From Eukaryota sp. TZLM1-RC (lineage: Eukaryota > Metamonada: BaSk clade): a stretch of 64,000 nt of DNA. Shown here in pieces: positions 32,878 to 42,862 of the stretch; positions within the stretch are counted from its first letter, which is position 1, and each line of letters starts with the position of its first letter. The translations under genes and the position numbers were made by a program. The stretch is taken from contig JAUPSS010000004.1 of NCBI GenBank assembly GCA_040285825.1, positions 4,533,658 through 4,597,657 of the forward strand, in the 5' to 3' direction. The notes under the pieces were generated by a model. The model saw nothing but the letters and a program-made list of their open reading frames with translations, was not told the DNA's origin and made no database searches.

Positions 32878-33666
32878 TCAGTCTTCCAATTCAACCTCAA
32901 CTGGTATTTTCAGACTCTCCAAATACAATCTCAGTGGGGCTAAGGCGGTCTCCGTAATCCATCGTTCCCTGCAAAAGCCAGGAATATATTGGTCTGGAGA
33001 AAGCTCACAGGCAAATTTTATCTCACTATGCTGTCCCATCTTCTTGACGACCCACCCATGGACAGGAACGTTGAGTCTGGTACACCCTGTTCCTCGAGGT
33101 GCTGATTCATATTGGGTGGATACCTGTACCATAAAGAAGGAACCATCCCGAGCAGGACGGACAGCCTCCATAACAACACAGTCTCGAGGAAGAAGTATTC
33201 GATCACAAAGGGGTTTGTGTTTAAGATAAAGAATGTTGATTCTGTCGTCAATGGACTCCAAGGTATGTCCTGAATCGAAAAGTACATCCCACTTAGCCCT
33301 ATCCTCATTAGTAGAGCGCAGAAGGGATAGAACGTTCTGTGCATGGACTTCAGGGACAATAAGTGAAGCCCGAACTGAATAGCTGCAAACTCCAGGGAGA
33401 AGTTTGTGTTCAAGAGAGAATTGAATACTAGATACTCCATCTCTGAGTGTGTTATAGGACTGTCCCTCAGGAATTTCGACTTGTTGCCATTGATTATCAT
33501 CGTTGTTTTCCTTTAATATCATGAACAAACGTCTGAAAGCACTGTTTACAGCTGGTGGAAAACGCTCATCATTGAAATTAACATCGCGAGAACGACGGGC
33601 AGCAGCAGCAGAGTGAAGAGATCCAAAGGATAGATATGAAGGAGAAACAGAAGGAGCAAAAGACAT
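32878..33666 (-). CDS. START-domain lipid-binding protein
   Basis: Encodes 262 residues. Residues of about 50-255 form a START (StAR-related lipid transfer) domain: NDDNQWQQVEIPEGQSYNTLRDG, VLSLLRSTNEDRAKWDVLFDSGHTLESIDDRINILYLKHKP, RDCVVMEAVRPARDGSFFMVQVSTQYESAP, GWVVKKMG. Such domains bind sterols, phospholipids or ceramide; the ligand cannot be read from the sequence. The first 45 residues are Ser/Ala-rich. Start chosen at 33666 (MSFAPSVSPS); an ATG 15 bases upstream is in frame. A Fanzor relic on the same strand ends within 40 bases of the start. Confidence 0.8.
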   Translation of the reverse strand: MSFAPSVSPSYLSFGSLHSAAAARRSRDVNFNDERFPPAVNSAFRRLFMILKENNDDNQWQQVEIPEGQSYNTLRDGVSSIQFSLEHKLLPGVCSYSVRASLIVPEVHAQNVLSLLRSTNEDRAKWDVLFDSGHTLESIDDRINILYLKHKPLCDRILLPRDCVVMEAVRPARDGSFFMVQVSTQYESAPRGTGCTRLNVPVHGWVVKKMGQHSEIKFACELSPDQYIPGFCRERWITETALAPLRLYLESLKIPVEVELED

Positions 33667-33686
33667 AGGCAAGCAGCACAAAAATG

Positions 33687-34085
33687 TTAAATAGTAGTAA
33701 CTCGTTGAGATTTCTGGAATATGAAGACGAAATGGATCAAGTTGATCTTTTCAAAACTTGAGGTCTTTGCATTTCCTTCAAGATACTGATCCACAACATG
33801 AATCATAATAAGAACAGCATTGACATTACGATTCCATAGACATCCACACTTCTTGCAAGTGAGTAATCCATGTCTAAGGACCGTCGTAGTCTTTGCTCTC
33901 CTGTAAGGTCTTGAGTTTGGTTCTCGATGTTTCTTTACATTTTCACCTTCTTTTCCGTCGAGTACACATTCGTGGCATCTACAACTTGTTCTGTATTTAT
34001 CCAGTAGCAATAGACGGAAGTTACGTTTTTCCTCTCTGAAGCCATGAATCTTTGCAGTTTCATGACTCTTAATTCTTTGTTAAAG
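33687..34085 (-). pseudogene. Fanzor (TnpB-like) C-terminal relic, family 1
   Basis: The open frame (ATG 34010, extendable upstream to about 34085) encodes FRLLLLDKYRTSCRCHECVL, a basic linker with NSRPYRRAKTTTVLRHGLLTCKKCGCLWNRNVNAVL. This is the zinc ribbon (CRCHEC...CKKC) and RuvC-III region, in which the usual WNRD is WNRN, so the catalytic Asp is lost. No N-terminal or RuvC-I part remains upstream. It shares its 3' noncoding boundary (TTGAGATT, 33705-33712) with the relic at 3 kb. Confidence 0.85.
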
Positions 34086-34837
34086 TAAAAAGCTTCTACA
34101 TGAAGAGAAGAGTTGTTTTTGCCTTGCAGTAATATAAGAATTTTTCATGATCTAGAGTTTTCTTTGAAAAATTGTACTAATTCTTCTTCCCGCTCCTTTA
34201 CAGTTTTGTTTTGATAAATCCATCATTCTTTGGCATCCTTATAGAATTTTTGATGGTCTTTATTATCGAAATCTTGAATACAGCCTGTAGTCAACGAGCT
34301 CGAAATACAAGTCTACATTCTTTTAAAAATAGAAAGTGTAATTTTGCCTTGTTCAGAAGTTTGAACAAATATTATTTTGTTGCCGGAATGGATATATGCT
34401 GAATGTTAGCCTTCATGAATAAAATATATTTAAATTTTGTTGAAGAGAATGGGAAAATGTGTATTGTGTAAAGGGGATTTTATTAAAGATAACTCTATTC
34501 CATAACTCTATTAAGTTCTTGGTTGTTTAGAGGTAAAATGAGATAGTTTTTGGTTATCAACTTCACAGTGCAGAACCTTCCTTTAAGAACAAATTAACAG
34601 TAATAAATGAGGTAATGTACAATTAAGGAAATTACTAAAATCAAAAATGACATTTTCTTAACCTTATTGACTTGGGTCCTTTCCTGAATCAAAGCGAACC
34701 TCAGAATCATTCAGTGAAGGATCCTCTCCTGAGTCGCATTGAGGTTGGTATCTTTCATTCAGAAAACGATTTGGTTGACGTACACATTCTCAACTTAATT
34801 GATAAAATTTATTATTTTATTATTTTATTAGAAGAAA
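34086..34837. other. Intergenic stretch with a short ORF tail
   Basis: No complete gene. Minus strand about 34790-34665 is open for some 40 codons (RQPNRFLNERYQPQCDSGEDP...) and ends in a stop; it resembles a hydrophilic C-terminal tail, perhaps of a lost mobile-element protein. The rest is AT-rich and featureless. Confidence 0.3.
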
Positions 34838-36943
34838 TCACCTAGACCGAGGATGAGATCGAGCCATAGTGATTGAAACTACTCTACCATTAACTAAACT
34901 TCTGCTAAAACTATCAATAATGTCGTTAGCACGATCAAAACCTCGAACATGGACAAAAGCATTACCAGTAGGTTTGGAAATGGTTCTGTTTCGCTTTCTA
35001 CTAAAGATCGGCTTTCTTTTAATCTTAACTCCAATGACAGGAAGATTTCTTTCAAGAGCCCAACTTAGTAGTTGTTGTTCCGACATTGAAAAAGGAAGGT
35101 TGGAAAAGTAAAGTGTAAAAACTTCATTATTGTTTCGACCTCCAATTGCTCGTTGTTCCCTTGCTCCAGTAATCCTATCAGCATAAGATCTGATGTTGTT
35201 GACTGGTATGTTGACTGGTCCGTTGATATTACTATTACTGTTGTTGTTTGATGAATCATGTTTTAATTCTTCAAGGTCGACACCAAGCTTTTCTAGACTT
35301 GTTTTAGCATCTTCATCACCAGCCAATGCTGCTTTCTTATACCAACTAATGGCCATTTCCTTGTCCCTTTCAACACCCCTTCCCCCTTCAAAACATTCAG
35401 CCACTGTGTACATCGCATCAGAAAACCCCAAATTAGCTGAATTTAAATACAAAGCAAAACCCTTTTCCTCAGATTGTTCAACACCTTTGCCACAAACAAA
35501 ACAATGTCCTAACAGAAGAAAAGCTACTGGGTTACTCAACTCTGTGGCCTTTTGGTATAACTGAATGGCTTCTTTAATGTTTTTCCTTACCCCAAACCCA
35601 TTTTCCAGAGCATAACCAAGATTAACCATAGCATCAACGCTACCATGTTCAACACCTAGTTTAAAGTATTTAGCTGCTGTCTTTTTATTTTTCGTGGTTC
35701 CAAACCCATTGAAAAAACATTCGCCTAAATAATTCATGGAATCAGCGTTACCCAGTTCAACACCTTTTTTAAATAACTGAATAGCTTCTGAATAGTTTTC
35801 ATTATTATAAAGTTCTTTTGCTTTGGTTAGGTAATCACAAATCAATGAATCACCATTCTTGACTTTCTTTTCTTGATCAAAATATGGTTTTAAAATAGTT
35901 TCTGATTCATCTGCCAAATATTGATAAACAGATTGAGAATTTGGCCTTTTAGTAGCATCCACTTCAACCATTGTCTCCACCAATGACTTTAACGGTTCTG
36001 AAAGAAATTCCAAGTCAATTAAAGCGGCTCCTCCCTTATTAATTCTTTGAACTTGGAGTTGGTTTGCATTTGACGCCATTCTCGACGGGTCCTTATTGGT
36101 GAACAGTCCCCATAAAATAATTCCAAACGAAAACACATCAGAAGCAACATTTGCTTTCAAATCTTGACCACTAAGAACTTGTGGGGACATATAAGCCAGT
36201 GTGCCAAGAGTGGTTTGGGTTAGCGTTGCTTCTTGACTTCTCGAGTCGTCAAAATCACCAAGTTTAGCACCCACCACCTCATTGGCCCTTATCTTGAGGA
36301 GAACATTCCCCGCTGATAGATCACGATGAACAATATTGGATTGGTGGAATGATAAGAGAGCCAATGCAATGTCTTCAGCTATAATGTAAGCTTCTTTAAT
36401 GCTTAAAAAACTTTTCCCGTCTTCTGCTTGTTTTTGATTGAAGACATCCTGTAAAGAACAGCTGAGACGTTCTTGAACTAACCCAGGAGGATCCAAAGTA
36501 ACTCCAAATAGAGAAACAACAGTTGAGGGATAGGAAAGTAATTTAAAGGTTTGAAATACTCTTTTTACATCATCAATCACCTTATCCTTGTTGTTTTCTG
36601 AACAGTAGAGAGACTTCCAAACGATGGGTCTTGACTTGAACATGCCTGTTCTAATGTGAGCTCTACGGGTGCTAGAAAGAGGGTGAAGACTATAGAGATC
36701 AGACGTTTGAATAATGGTAGGTCGTAAAACATCGGCCATGACCTCGCGAAGTTGATAATTCACAGTAAGATTACGAGGATTGGATGGAGTACGGCAATTG
36801 GGACAAGTTTGATTATATGCAAACCACTGTGAGATACAATCTTTACAAAAGGTGTGTCCACACGCGAGTACAATGGGCTCAAGTAGTAGACCTTCATGAA
36901 TCTTACAAAGGAAGCTATCAGGATGTGTAACAGAGGGGTCCAT
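34838..36943 (-). CDS. RING / protein kinase / Sel1-repeat / RRM fusion protein
   Basis: A single 701-residue ORF with four domain types. Residues 13-50: RING-type finger (C-K-I-H...CGHTFCKDC...CPNC), probably E3 ubiquitin ligase-like. About 105-355: protein-kinase fold with VHRDLSAGNVLL (HRD at 206-208), YMSPQVL and SDVFSFGIILWGLFT; DFG reads DFD and the N-lobe lacks a clear glycine loop, so activity is uncertain. About 370-560: four or five Sel1-like repeats (NADSMNYLGECFFNGFGTTKN, SVDAMVNLGYALENGFGV). About 605-701: an RRM-like end (FTLYFSNLPFSMSEQQLLSWA...GNAFVHVRGF). RING-kinase-Sel1 sets occur in some protists; the RRM is an unusual addition. Start ATG 36943. Confidence 0.9.
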   Translation of the reverse strand: MDPSVTHPDSFLCKIHEGLLLEPIVLACGHTFCKDCISQWFAYNQTCPNCRTPSNPRNLTVNYQLREVMADVLRPTIIQTSDLYSLHPLSSTRRAHIRTGMFKSRPIVWKSLYCSENNKDKVIDDVKRVFQTFKLLSYPSTVVSLFGVTLDPPGLVQERLSCSLQDVFNQKQAEDGKSFLSIKEAYIIAEDIALALLSFHQSNIVHRDLSAGNVLLKIRANEVVGAKLGDFDDSRSQEATLTQTTLGTLAYMSPQVLSGQDLKANVASDVFSFGIILWGLFTNKDPSRMASNANQLQVQRINKGGAALIDLEFLSEPLKSLVETMVEVDATKRPNSQSVYQYLADESETILKPYFDQEKKVKNGDSLICDYLTKAKELYNNENYSEAIQLFKKGVELGNADSMNYLGECFFNGFGTTKNKKTAAKYFKLGVEHGSVDAMVNLGYALENGFGVRKNIKEAIQLYQKATELSNPVAFLLLGHCFVCGKGVEQSEEKGFALYLNSANLGFSDAMYTVAECFEGGRGVERDKEMAISWYKKAALAGDEDAKTSLEKLGVDLEELKHDSSNNNSNSNINGPVNIPVNNIRSYADRITGAREQRAIGGRNNNEVFTLYFSNLPFSMSEQQLLSWALERNLPVIGVKIKRKPIFSRKRNRTISKPTGNAFVHVRGFDRANDIIDSFSRSLVNGRVVSITMARSHPRSR

Positions 36944-37968
36944 AATCGGAATGATGCTGGTGTTGAGATCTTCAGATCAGGTTCAAACACCAAGTAAAGT
37001 GTTTTGGAGGTAGCATCAACGAATTTTTCCTATAAAATACAGTCTATTAATAACAAAGCATTCCTCATTGACCTTCAACTGATCTACTGAGCTTGCAACA
37101 CTTTTAGTTAATACTGACGGTGTTGAATTGATTCTACAATGTCGCACAACCTTATACGAGATTCTCTAGCAGAAAAGTTGCGGTACGAGCATTTGAAAGT
37201 TTGAAATGCTAATTCATTGCAGGGGATTTTCATTGTAAACTTTAAAATGAATAATCTGTTCACCAATGAAATGCAAGTATCAGTAACTATTCCTGATACA
37301 AAAATTATAAAAGGATATTTTTCATGCATAAAATATGTATTGGAAACAATAATAGACTCTGATTTCGTGCTTGTTTATATAAAATTTTTCATTTTATTGT
37401 ACTTTTTGAATTTTTTGAACAGAAAAAGTCAAAATTTGGAGATAAACAACCAAAGCTCTACATCCTCAAACTTTGTCTGTTCAACATCGCAAAAGTTAAT
37501 TACTAAAGACTGTTCGGCCACAAGAAACCATGAAAACGCATAATAAAAATATGAATCAATGATCCACTTGTTGAATCAGTTTGAAAGTCAAATGTTCTAT
37601 TTACTAAAGGTGAACAGAAGTGATCAACTACTGTCTGAAATGCATCAATTCTGTTGAATTTGATTTAGTATTCAAGAACTTAATCAATGATTTAGGATAT
37701 AAAATTTACTTTACAAAAAGCCTCTGTGCAAAGTTGTGGGAGTCATGGGTCCTATTTGTATCGTCACGTAACATCTTCTAATTTAGATTAATGAGGAAGA
37801 GATTTTTTCCTGAATACATTATATTTCTTACCAAGTGTTATACGTTGTATATGAAAGACTAATTCTGATGAGAATGATCGGAAAAATTGAAGAAAATCGT
37901 CAATGTATTGATCAAAATAAAAAGGTTTGAATTTAAATAAAATTAGAATTATTAATTAGAATTAATGC
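36944..37968. other. 1-kb intergenic stretch, nothing recognised
   Basis: AT-rich DNA between the fusion gene and IES6. ORFs on both strands (for example 37217-37543) have hydrophobic, skewed composition and no recognisable domain. I see no RNA gene or repeat. Confidence 0.45.
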
Positions 37969-38457
37969 TTACTTTATTATAACATCCTTTTTTATCCGTT
38001 TGAAAGCTTGAATTTGAGACACATTAAGAGTCTGAATATACTGATAAACCTCCGCATTATGATATCTCAACCCAGAAGAAGGATCAGTATAGAGTGCCGG
38101 TAACCCCGTTAAATCACAATAGTTCTGCTTAGGTAAGAATGAATGGGGAACTTCTATTGACTTAAATGTTGGTATTTGTGGAGGTAAGGACTCAACCTTC
38201 TCTGCACTGAGGATCTGTTTTAAGCTACGGAATGTACGTTTTTTCTTTTGCTTGTTCCAATTGGGATTCTTCCAAGGAATGGCAGAAACCACAGTAGAAA
38301 CAGGAGAAGGTACTGGACTGGGTGCTATTTGGGCAGGTGGAGATGGTGTGATGTCTCCTCTGGAGAGTCTTTTAAGTCGGAGTTTTTTGATTGGAGGGGT
38401 GGGTGTTGGAGGAAGTTCTTCCTCTTCTGATTCAAAGAACTCTTCATCAGACGACAT
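37969..38457 (-). CDS. IES6: INO80 complex subunit Ies6/INO80C (YL1 C-terminal domain)
   Basis: Subunit of the INO80 chromatin remodeller, where it pairs with Arp5. The 162-residue protein has an acidic N-terminus (MSSDEEFFESEEEE), a proline-rich linker, the family block WKNPNWNKQKKKRTFRSLKQIL, and the YL1-C domain YCDLTGLPALYTDPSSGLRY with NAEVYQYIQ. Length and order match Ies6/INO80C. The chosen ATG at 38457 begins the acidic segment; an upstream ATG (38484) adds nine unlike residues. Single exon. Confidence 0.9.
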   Translation of the reverse strand: MSSDEEFFESEEEELPPTPTPPIKKLRLKRLSRGDITPSPPAQIAPSPVPSPVSTVVSAIPWKNPNWNKQKKKRTFRSLKQILSAEKVESLPPQIPTFKSIEVPHSFLPKQNYCDLTGLPALYTDPSSGLRYHNAEVYQYIQTLNVSQIQAFKRIKKDVIIK

Positions 38458-39829
38458 CGACTTAGAACAGAAGGTGAGATGCAATTAGTATTTTATTGTT
38501 CCAATCAAATATCCACTACAAATACCATATGCGCTGGTGACGTTTAAAAGATAATCAACGAATGTGGCTTCTCCCATTATTTTACATGTTCTACTGAACA
38601 CTGGGTCAAAAGGTGAAAATGGTCAGAAAAAAAGACCAAAAGAGCTATTACCTCAGAAAGACATTTAGCTTCGTCTGTGATCATTCTCAACACTGTTCCT
38701 TGTTCCGTGTTCAATATGGTGGTTCATGTTACAAGGTAAAATTTGAGCTCAATATGATACATGCTTACGAAGCTTCTTTGAACACATATCGTAGTTTGTC
38801 AATATTGCAGGTATTGTGTTGTGTAAAGAATTTAAAAGGAAAATATTACAACGTACAGCTGTTATTGTTCGAAATTGTTGGGAAATCAAAAGATAAAGAG
38901 GTTGTTGATGCTTATAAACAAATGAAGCCAAATACAAAGAATGCCCAAGCTGTTAAAATGGAAATATAAATAAAAGTTGCAAGTTTCCAATCGGATAACA
39001 GAATTACCAACACAGCAAGCAATTGAGCATTATCCCATTCCATACATTTTTATCAAATATATTAATTTGTTGAAAAATAAGGCAAAAAGTCCTCAACAGA
39101 CACTCACACTCAAAAAATGATTGTGTTTTTCCAAAAGGCTAAACTTGTGGTGTCCAGCTTGCAGTTGCTGAAGAACTACAATTAAACATGTGTTTTGTTG
39201 TTCTCCTTTCAAAGTGTTCAACAGTGTGCAATTTACATTAATTTAGTTATTTGTAAACTGTGAATGGAATTCATTCACAATTGAATGACTAATTTGTATC
39301 AAATGTTTGTCCTGCTCAAGCCTATCATTAGCAGTAACCATCATTGATCGACAACGGTATTTGTCATGATTGATCACTGATCTACGATCAAAGGAGAGGG
39401 CAACCGCTGAATTATTTTGTCATTCAAACAATAATGTTGGTTTCCACTGCAGTTACCAAAGAAAAAGCTATGAAATGACAACAGCTAAATTTGACCTTTT
39501 GTCACGTCATCATTGTTGATTTGTTGTTTTCCAACCTTTATCATACTGGGATACAAAAACCCTTTTTAAGCATTAAGGGTTTAAAGATGTATTAAATGAC
39601 TTTTATGTGATGTGTTGTAGACTGTGTGGTCAACATATGAGAAGAAAATGAGACATTTATTGAATAAAATGATGACTTTCTGTGTGTAAGGTGTTGAAGC
39701 AAAAATTTGACAGAAACCTAGTAATAATAAAAGAAACAAAAAACAATGAAAGAGATAGAGAAGCAGGTCGTTTATAGTGTCATTAATTCAAAAACTGTAG
39801 AAATTAGAAAAATGATAGAACTCTGGTTC
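38458..39829. other. Intergenic stretch
   Basis: A plus-strand ORF at 38613-38969 (118 aa, basic, ending KNAQAVKMEI) is the longest; I do not recognise it and rate it a weak gene candidate. The remainder to 39829 has no ORF or repeat I can support. Confidence 0.3.
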
Positions 39830-40310
39830 TGGTGATGGAGGAGGTATTTACTGCGATTGAATTAACAACTCTAAAACAACTGTTGACTTTGATACCTGTC
39901 GCGTTGCAAATGAAACTTTGGTTTAGAGAAGAACAATAAATCAAGTAAATTCAATTCAAAGCAATAGAAAAACATAAAGAATGATAGTGATATTGAAGCG
40001 ACAAAGAGAAATAAGCAACTTGTTTTCATTACTTTTCAATTTTTCTCTAAATCAGACACTACCAGGAGAAGGAAATTTGTTTGAGTACCAAAAAACGGTT
40101 CAAGAATGCACAGTGAAGAGGATTGTTTTCTTTTAATGACATTTTTGAATTATATTTTCCATCAACACTAGTTTGCCCTTCCTTTTTATAAAATCAAAGA
40201 AGTATAGTAAGAAAACCAGCAGTTCAAGATTTCGTAAGGAAAATCATGGTTTAAGGAATTTCGTCCCATTATATGGAAGTTTATTTTGTCACTTGTTAAA
40301 GTTTATTGGA
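39830..40310 (+). mobile_element. Family A LINE relic, 3' part
   Basis: NSKTTVDFDTCRVANETLV and the following bases align with the RLE end and tail of family A (VDFVSCNVANETLV). Bases near 40220-40290 correspond to the coding end of the family (Q..DFV..I) and its first 3' bases (TTTCGTCCCATTA). Many frameshifts; an old copy. Confidence 0.6.
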
Positions 40311-40517
40311 AAAGAGAGGCACAGAATTGAAGAGTTTTTATTCATTGTTCATGTTATTGATGCTTTTCCTTTTTGACACAAATCATACCATATATTTATC
40401 GGTACATTATGAATTACGGAATTCAAATTGTAGTACACGAGGAGGAACACTCAACAGAGTGGATCGATCATTTCAAACGACCGTCTTCATTGTGAATGAA
40501 ATCAATGAGGAATAATT

Positions 40518-40860
40518 TTCCCACGCAATGGACTTGCATTTTCCAGGTCTCAATTTCTTCACTTTCGCATACCTATAGAAGTGCCGATCTGTGATGGATC
40601 TGCCTCGGTAGTGGAAGCCTCTGCATTGCACTGTCATCTGCGGTTCTCTGTCATCGACGACGAGTTGTCTTGGATGTGACTGAGTCGTTGTGGTACACTG
40701 TCGAATGGTAGTTGGACCTCAACGTTGGTTGTGGGGAAAGGAGGAGGCCTGCATCAAGGAACACTCAAAACCTACAATTCAGACATGATCAAGATCGCAG
40801 CTCTGAGATGTCGGCTCCATAGAAGCGTGTGGTGCATTGGCGACTTCTTTTTTACAGTCC
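40518..40860 (+). repeat. Dispersed inverted repeat, copy 2
   Basis: This is the partner, in opposite orientation, of the repeat at 27783-28127, with about 95% identity over the central 290 bases by eye. Similarity ends abruptly after GCGACTTCTTTTTTAC. A family A LINE relic lies just upstream here, but copy 1 has no such neighbour, so the repeat is an independent unit. Confidence 0.75.
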
Positions 40861-41420
40861 AACCGTTCCATCAGGCTTTCCAAGCTTCAACATGAAATCA
40901 GTTAATATCTCATAAAATTGGTCTCTGGTGCTTTCTCTTTCACAACTTTATTACAATCCACCTTTGCCAACACAGTCAACGCTTTGCCGACCCAGCAAGT
41001 ATTCATGTATACATGTGCTGGTACCATATTTAATACGGTACCATACGGTGTCATATGTCAAAGACGGTGTAATTTTGTGTCAGGATCTCAAGATGAATAT
41101 GAACTGTATAGAGTGTACATATCCTAGATTTGAGTATAAACCCAATCGTTACACACATACAGCTATTTGAGATACATCGCTACACGTTTAATTCAGTAGT
41201 AGTTAGCATTTGTTATCCCCCTACTATATACACAACATTTCTTTTGTCAAGTATTTTCAATATTGAACCATCTCTTTTAAAGACAACATTATCTTGTTAA
41301 ATATGGAATTTCCAAATATACTACATTATTTGGTTTAAACAAAATAGGTCTGTCCAAATTCTGAACAGAATTGTACTGATCTGAGCTGAGCTCAACCGGA
41401 ACCCAAAAGAATGGTCAAAT
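40861..41420. other. Intergenic stretch
   Basis: No gene is supported. A short perfect inverted repeat (TGGTACC...GGTACCA, about 41020-41044) is present. Overlapping ORFs at 40918-41170 look like chance reading frames. Confidence 0.4.
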
Positions 41421-41898
41421 TTAATGAATTTATTGGATGTAATGTCTGTTGATCCTTGTAATGCCTCAAATGAAAGGCTAGTTAATTCTGAAATTCATAA
41501 TCCCCTTTCAAATGCTGAAAATTTCAAATTCAAAAAATACAATGAACCTTTGTCCAAATTGGCCAGTCTACAGCATGCAAAATACAATTTGTATACATTT
41601 GTATTTTCTCTTTTTGGTTCACTTGCACCAACTGCTTTACGTTTTTTGGATGATTTTGAAATGATTGTAAAGAGAAGAACTGGCAGAAATTTCAACAGAT
41701 TGTTTTGGCAAAACAGAATTGTGTTTTCTATTTTTAAGGGGATGTTGAAGATGGTTTCTGATGCTTTGCTTTCTCTTGGATCTCACTATGAGAGAGTTGC
41801 ATCTAGTGTTTTTGTTCTGGGAGAGATGGATTTTTTAGATGTTGATTTATAGGTTTTGAATAAAATTAAAATTTTGGTGAAAAAAAAAATTAATGAAT
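41421..41898 (+). mobile_element. Family C LINE, short 5'-truncated copy with 9-bp TSD
   Basis: The insert 41430-41889 is flanked by TTAATGAAT at 41421-41429 and 41890-41898 and ends in an A run. It encodes only the last 140 residues of the element (LLDVMSVDPCNASNERL ... DFLDVDL) with the frame open. It is nearly identical to 10.96-11.4 kb, so both come from the same recently active source. It lies about 45 bases upstream of the Trm5-like gene, in the same orientation. Confidence 0.9.
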
Positions 41899-41943
41899 AA
41901 TTCAAAAACCTCATAATTTGCATTCGTCAAGGTTCCTCACTGA

Positions 41944-42822
41944 ATGAGATTGAGGGAGCTTCTTAAGCATGAACTTCCTGCTGAAGAACTTTCCCAAGTG
42001 CGTAACAGCTTTGACATTATTGGAAGCATCTGCATTGTTGAGTTACCTCCCCCGCTTTCCGCTTACTACACGTTGATTTGTTCCAAAATCTTGAACAAAA
42101 ATCGCAAAGTCAAAACCATTTTAAATAAACATCAGTCAAAACATTATGGAGCTTTGCGGCAACTAAATCTCACATATCTACATGGTGAAGAAACCTTTGA
42201 AACAGTTCACACTGAGGATGGTATACGGCTTCTTCTGAATGTTTCACAGTGTTATTTTTCTGTTCGTTCACTCACAGAACGGAGAAGAATTGCATCACTT
42301 CTGAAATCACCAGAAGCGGTGCTGGTCATGTTCTCTGGTATTGGAGGTTTTCTTGCCCATTTATATAAGACAGGGTTGCTGTTCAAAGGTGTGGGAATCG
42401 AACTTAATCCTGACTCGGTTAGATGCAGTTTGGAAACATTGAAATTGAACAATATCACAAATGCTAGCATTGTAGAGGGGGATGTTGAGAGTTACATTAC
42501 ACAATCAAGAGTCAAGGAAATTCTGCCTGTTTTTGACCGAATAGTTGCCCCTATTCCACATACATGTTATTGTTTGGATAATGTACCTGAAAGCTTTGAA
42601 TTTAATGATTTTATTGATTCAATTTTGAAATTTGCAAAGAAAAAAACAATTATTCATTTGTATTTCTTTGGAACTAGAAAGGCAGTTGATATTTACATCA
42701 ACAACAAATTAACCCAAAAGGTACAACAATTCGGTTTTAATTTAAAGATATTAAACATAATCAAGTGTGGAAATATTGCTCCAAAAATCCACCGTTTTTG
42801 CCTTGATTTTGAACTAAATTGA
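41944..42822 (+). CDS. TRM5: Trm5-like tRNA (guanine37-N1)-methyltransferase
   Basis: Likely methylates G37 of tRNAs next to the anticodon, using S-adenosylmethionine. The 292-residue protein begins at the conserved SFDIIGSICIVELPP block, followed by KTILNK, TVHTEDGIRLLLNV, YFSVRSLTERRRI, the SAM site VLVMFSGIGGF and GVGIELNPDSV. YFS.R..TER is closer to archaeal Trm5 than to the YWN.RL.TEH of most eukaryotes, and the N-terminal D1 domain is largely missing. The motif usually NLP reads APIPH, losing the Asn, so activity is uncertain; a Tyw2-like paralogue is an alternative. A fresh LINE insertion sits 45 bases upstream of the ATG. Confidence 0.8.
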   Translation: MRLRELLKHELPAEELSQVRNSFDIIGSICIVELPPPLSAYYTLICSKILNKNRKVKTILNKHQSKHYGALRQLNLTYLHGEETFETVHTEDGIRLLLNVSQCYFSVRSLTERRRIASLLKSPEAVLVMFSGIGGFLAHLYKTGLLFKGVGIELNPDSVRCSLETLKLNNITNASIVEGDVESYITQSRVKEILPVFDRIVAPIPHTCYCLDNVPESFEFNDFIDSILKFAKKKTIIHLYFFGTRKAVDIYINNKLTQKVQQFGFNLKILNIIKCGNIAPKIHRFCLDFELN

Positions 42823-42862
42823 GCATTGAGAATTAAAAAACTCTCTAAATAAATTCCATTAC

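Noticed and set aside
38613-38969. 118-aa ORF as a confident gene
   Set aside because: No recognisable domain, weak composition signal and no conserved neighbour; left as a weak candidate in the intergenic entry.
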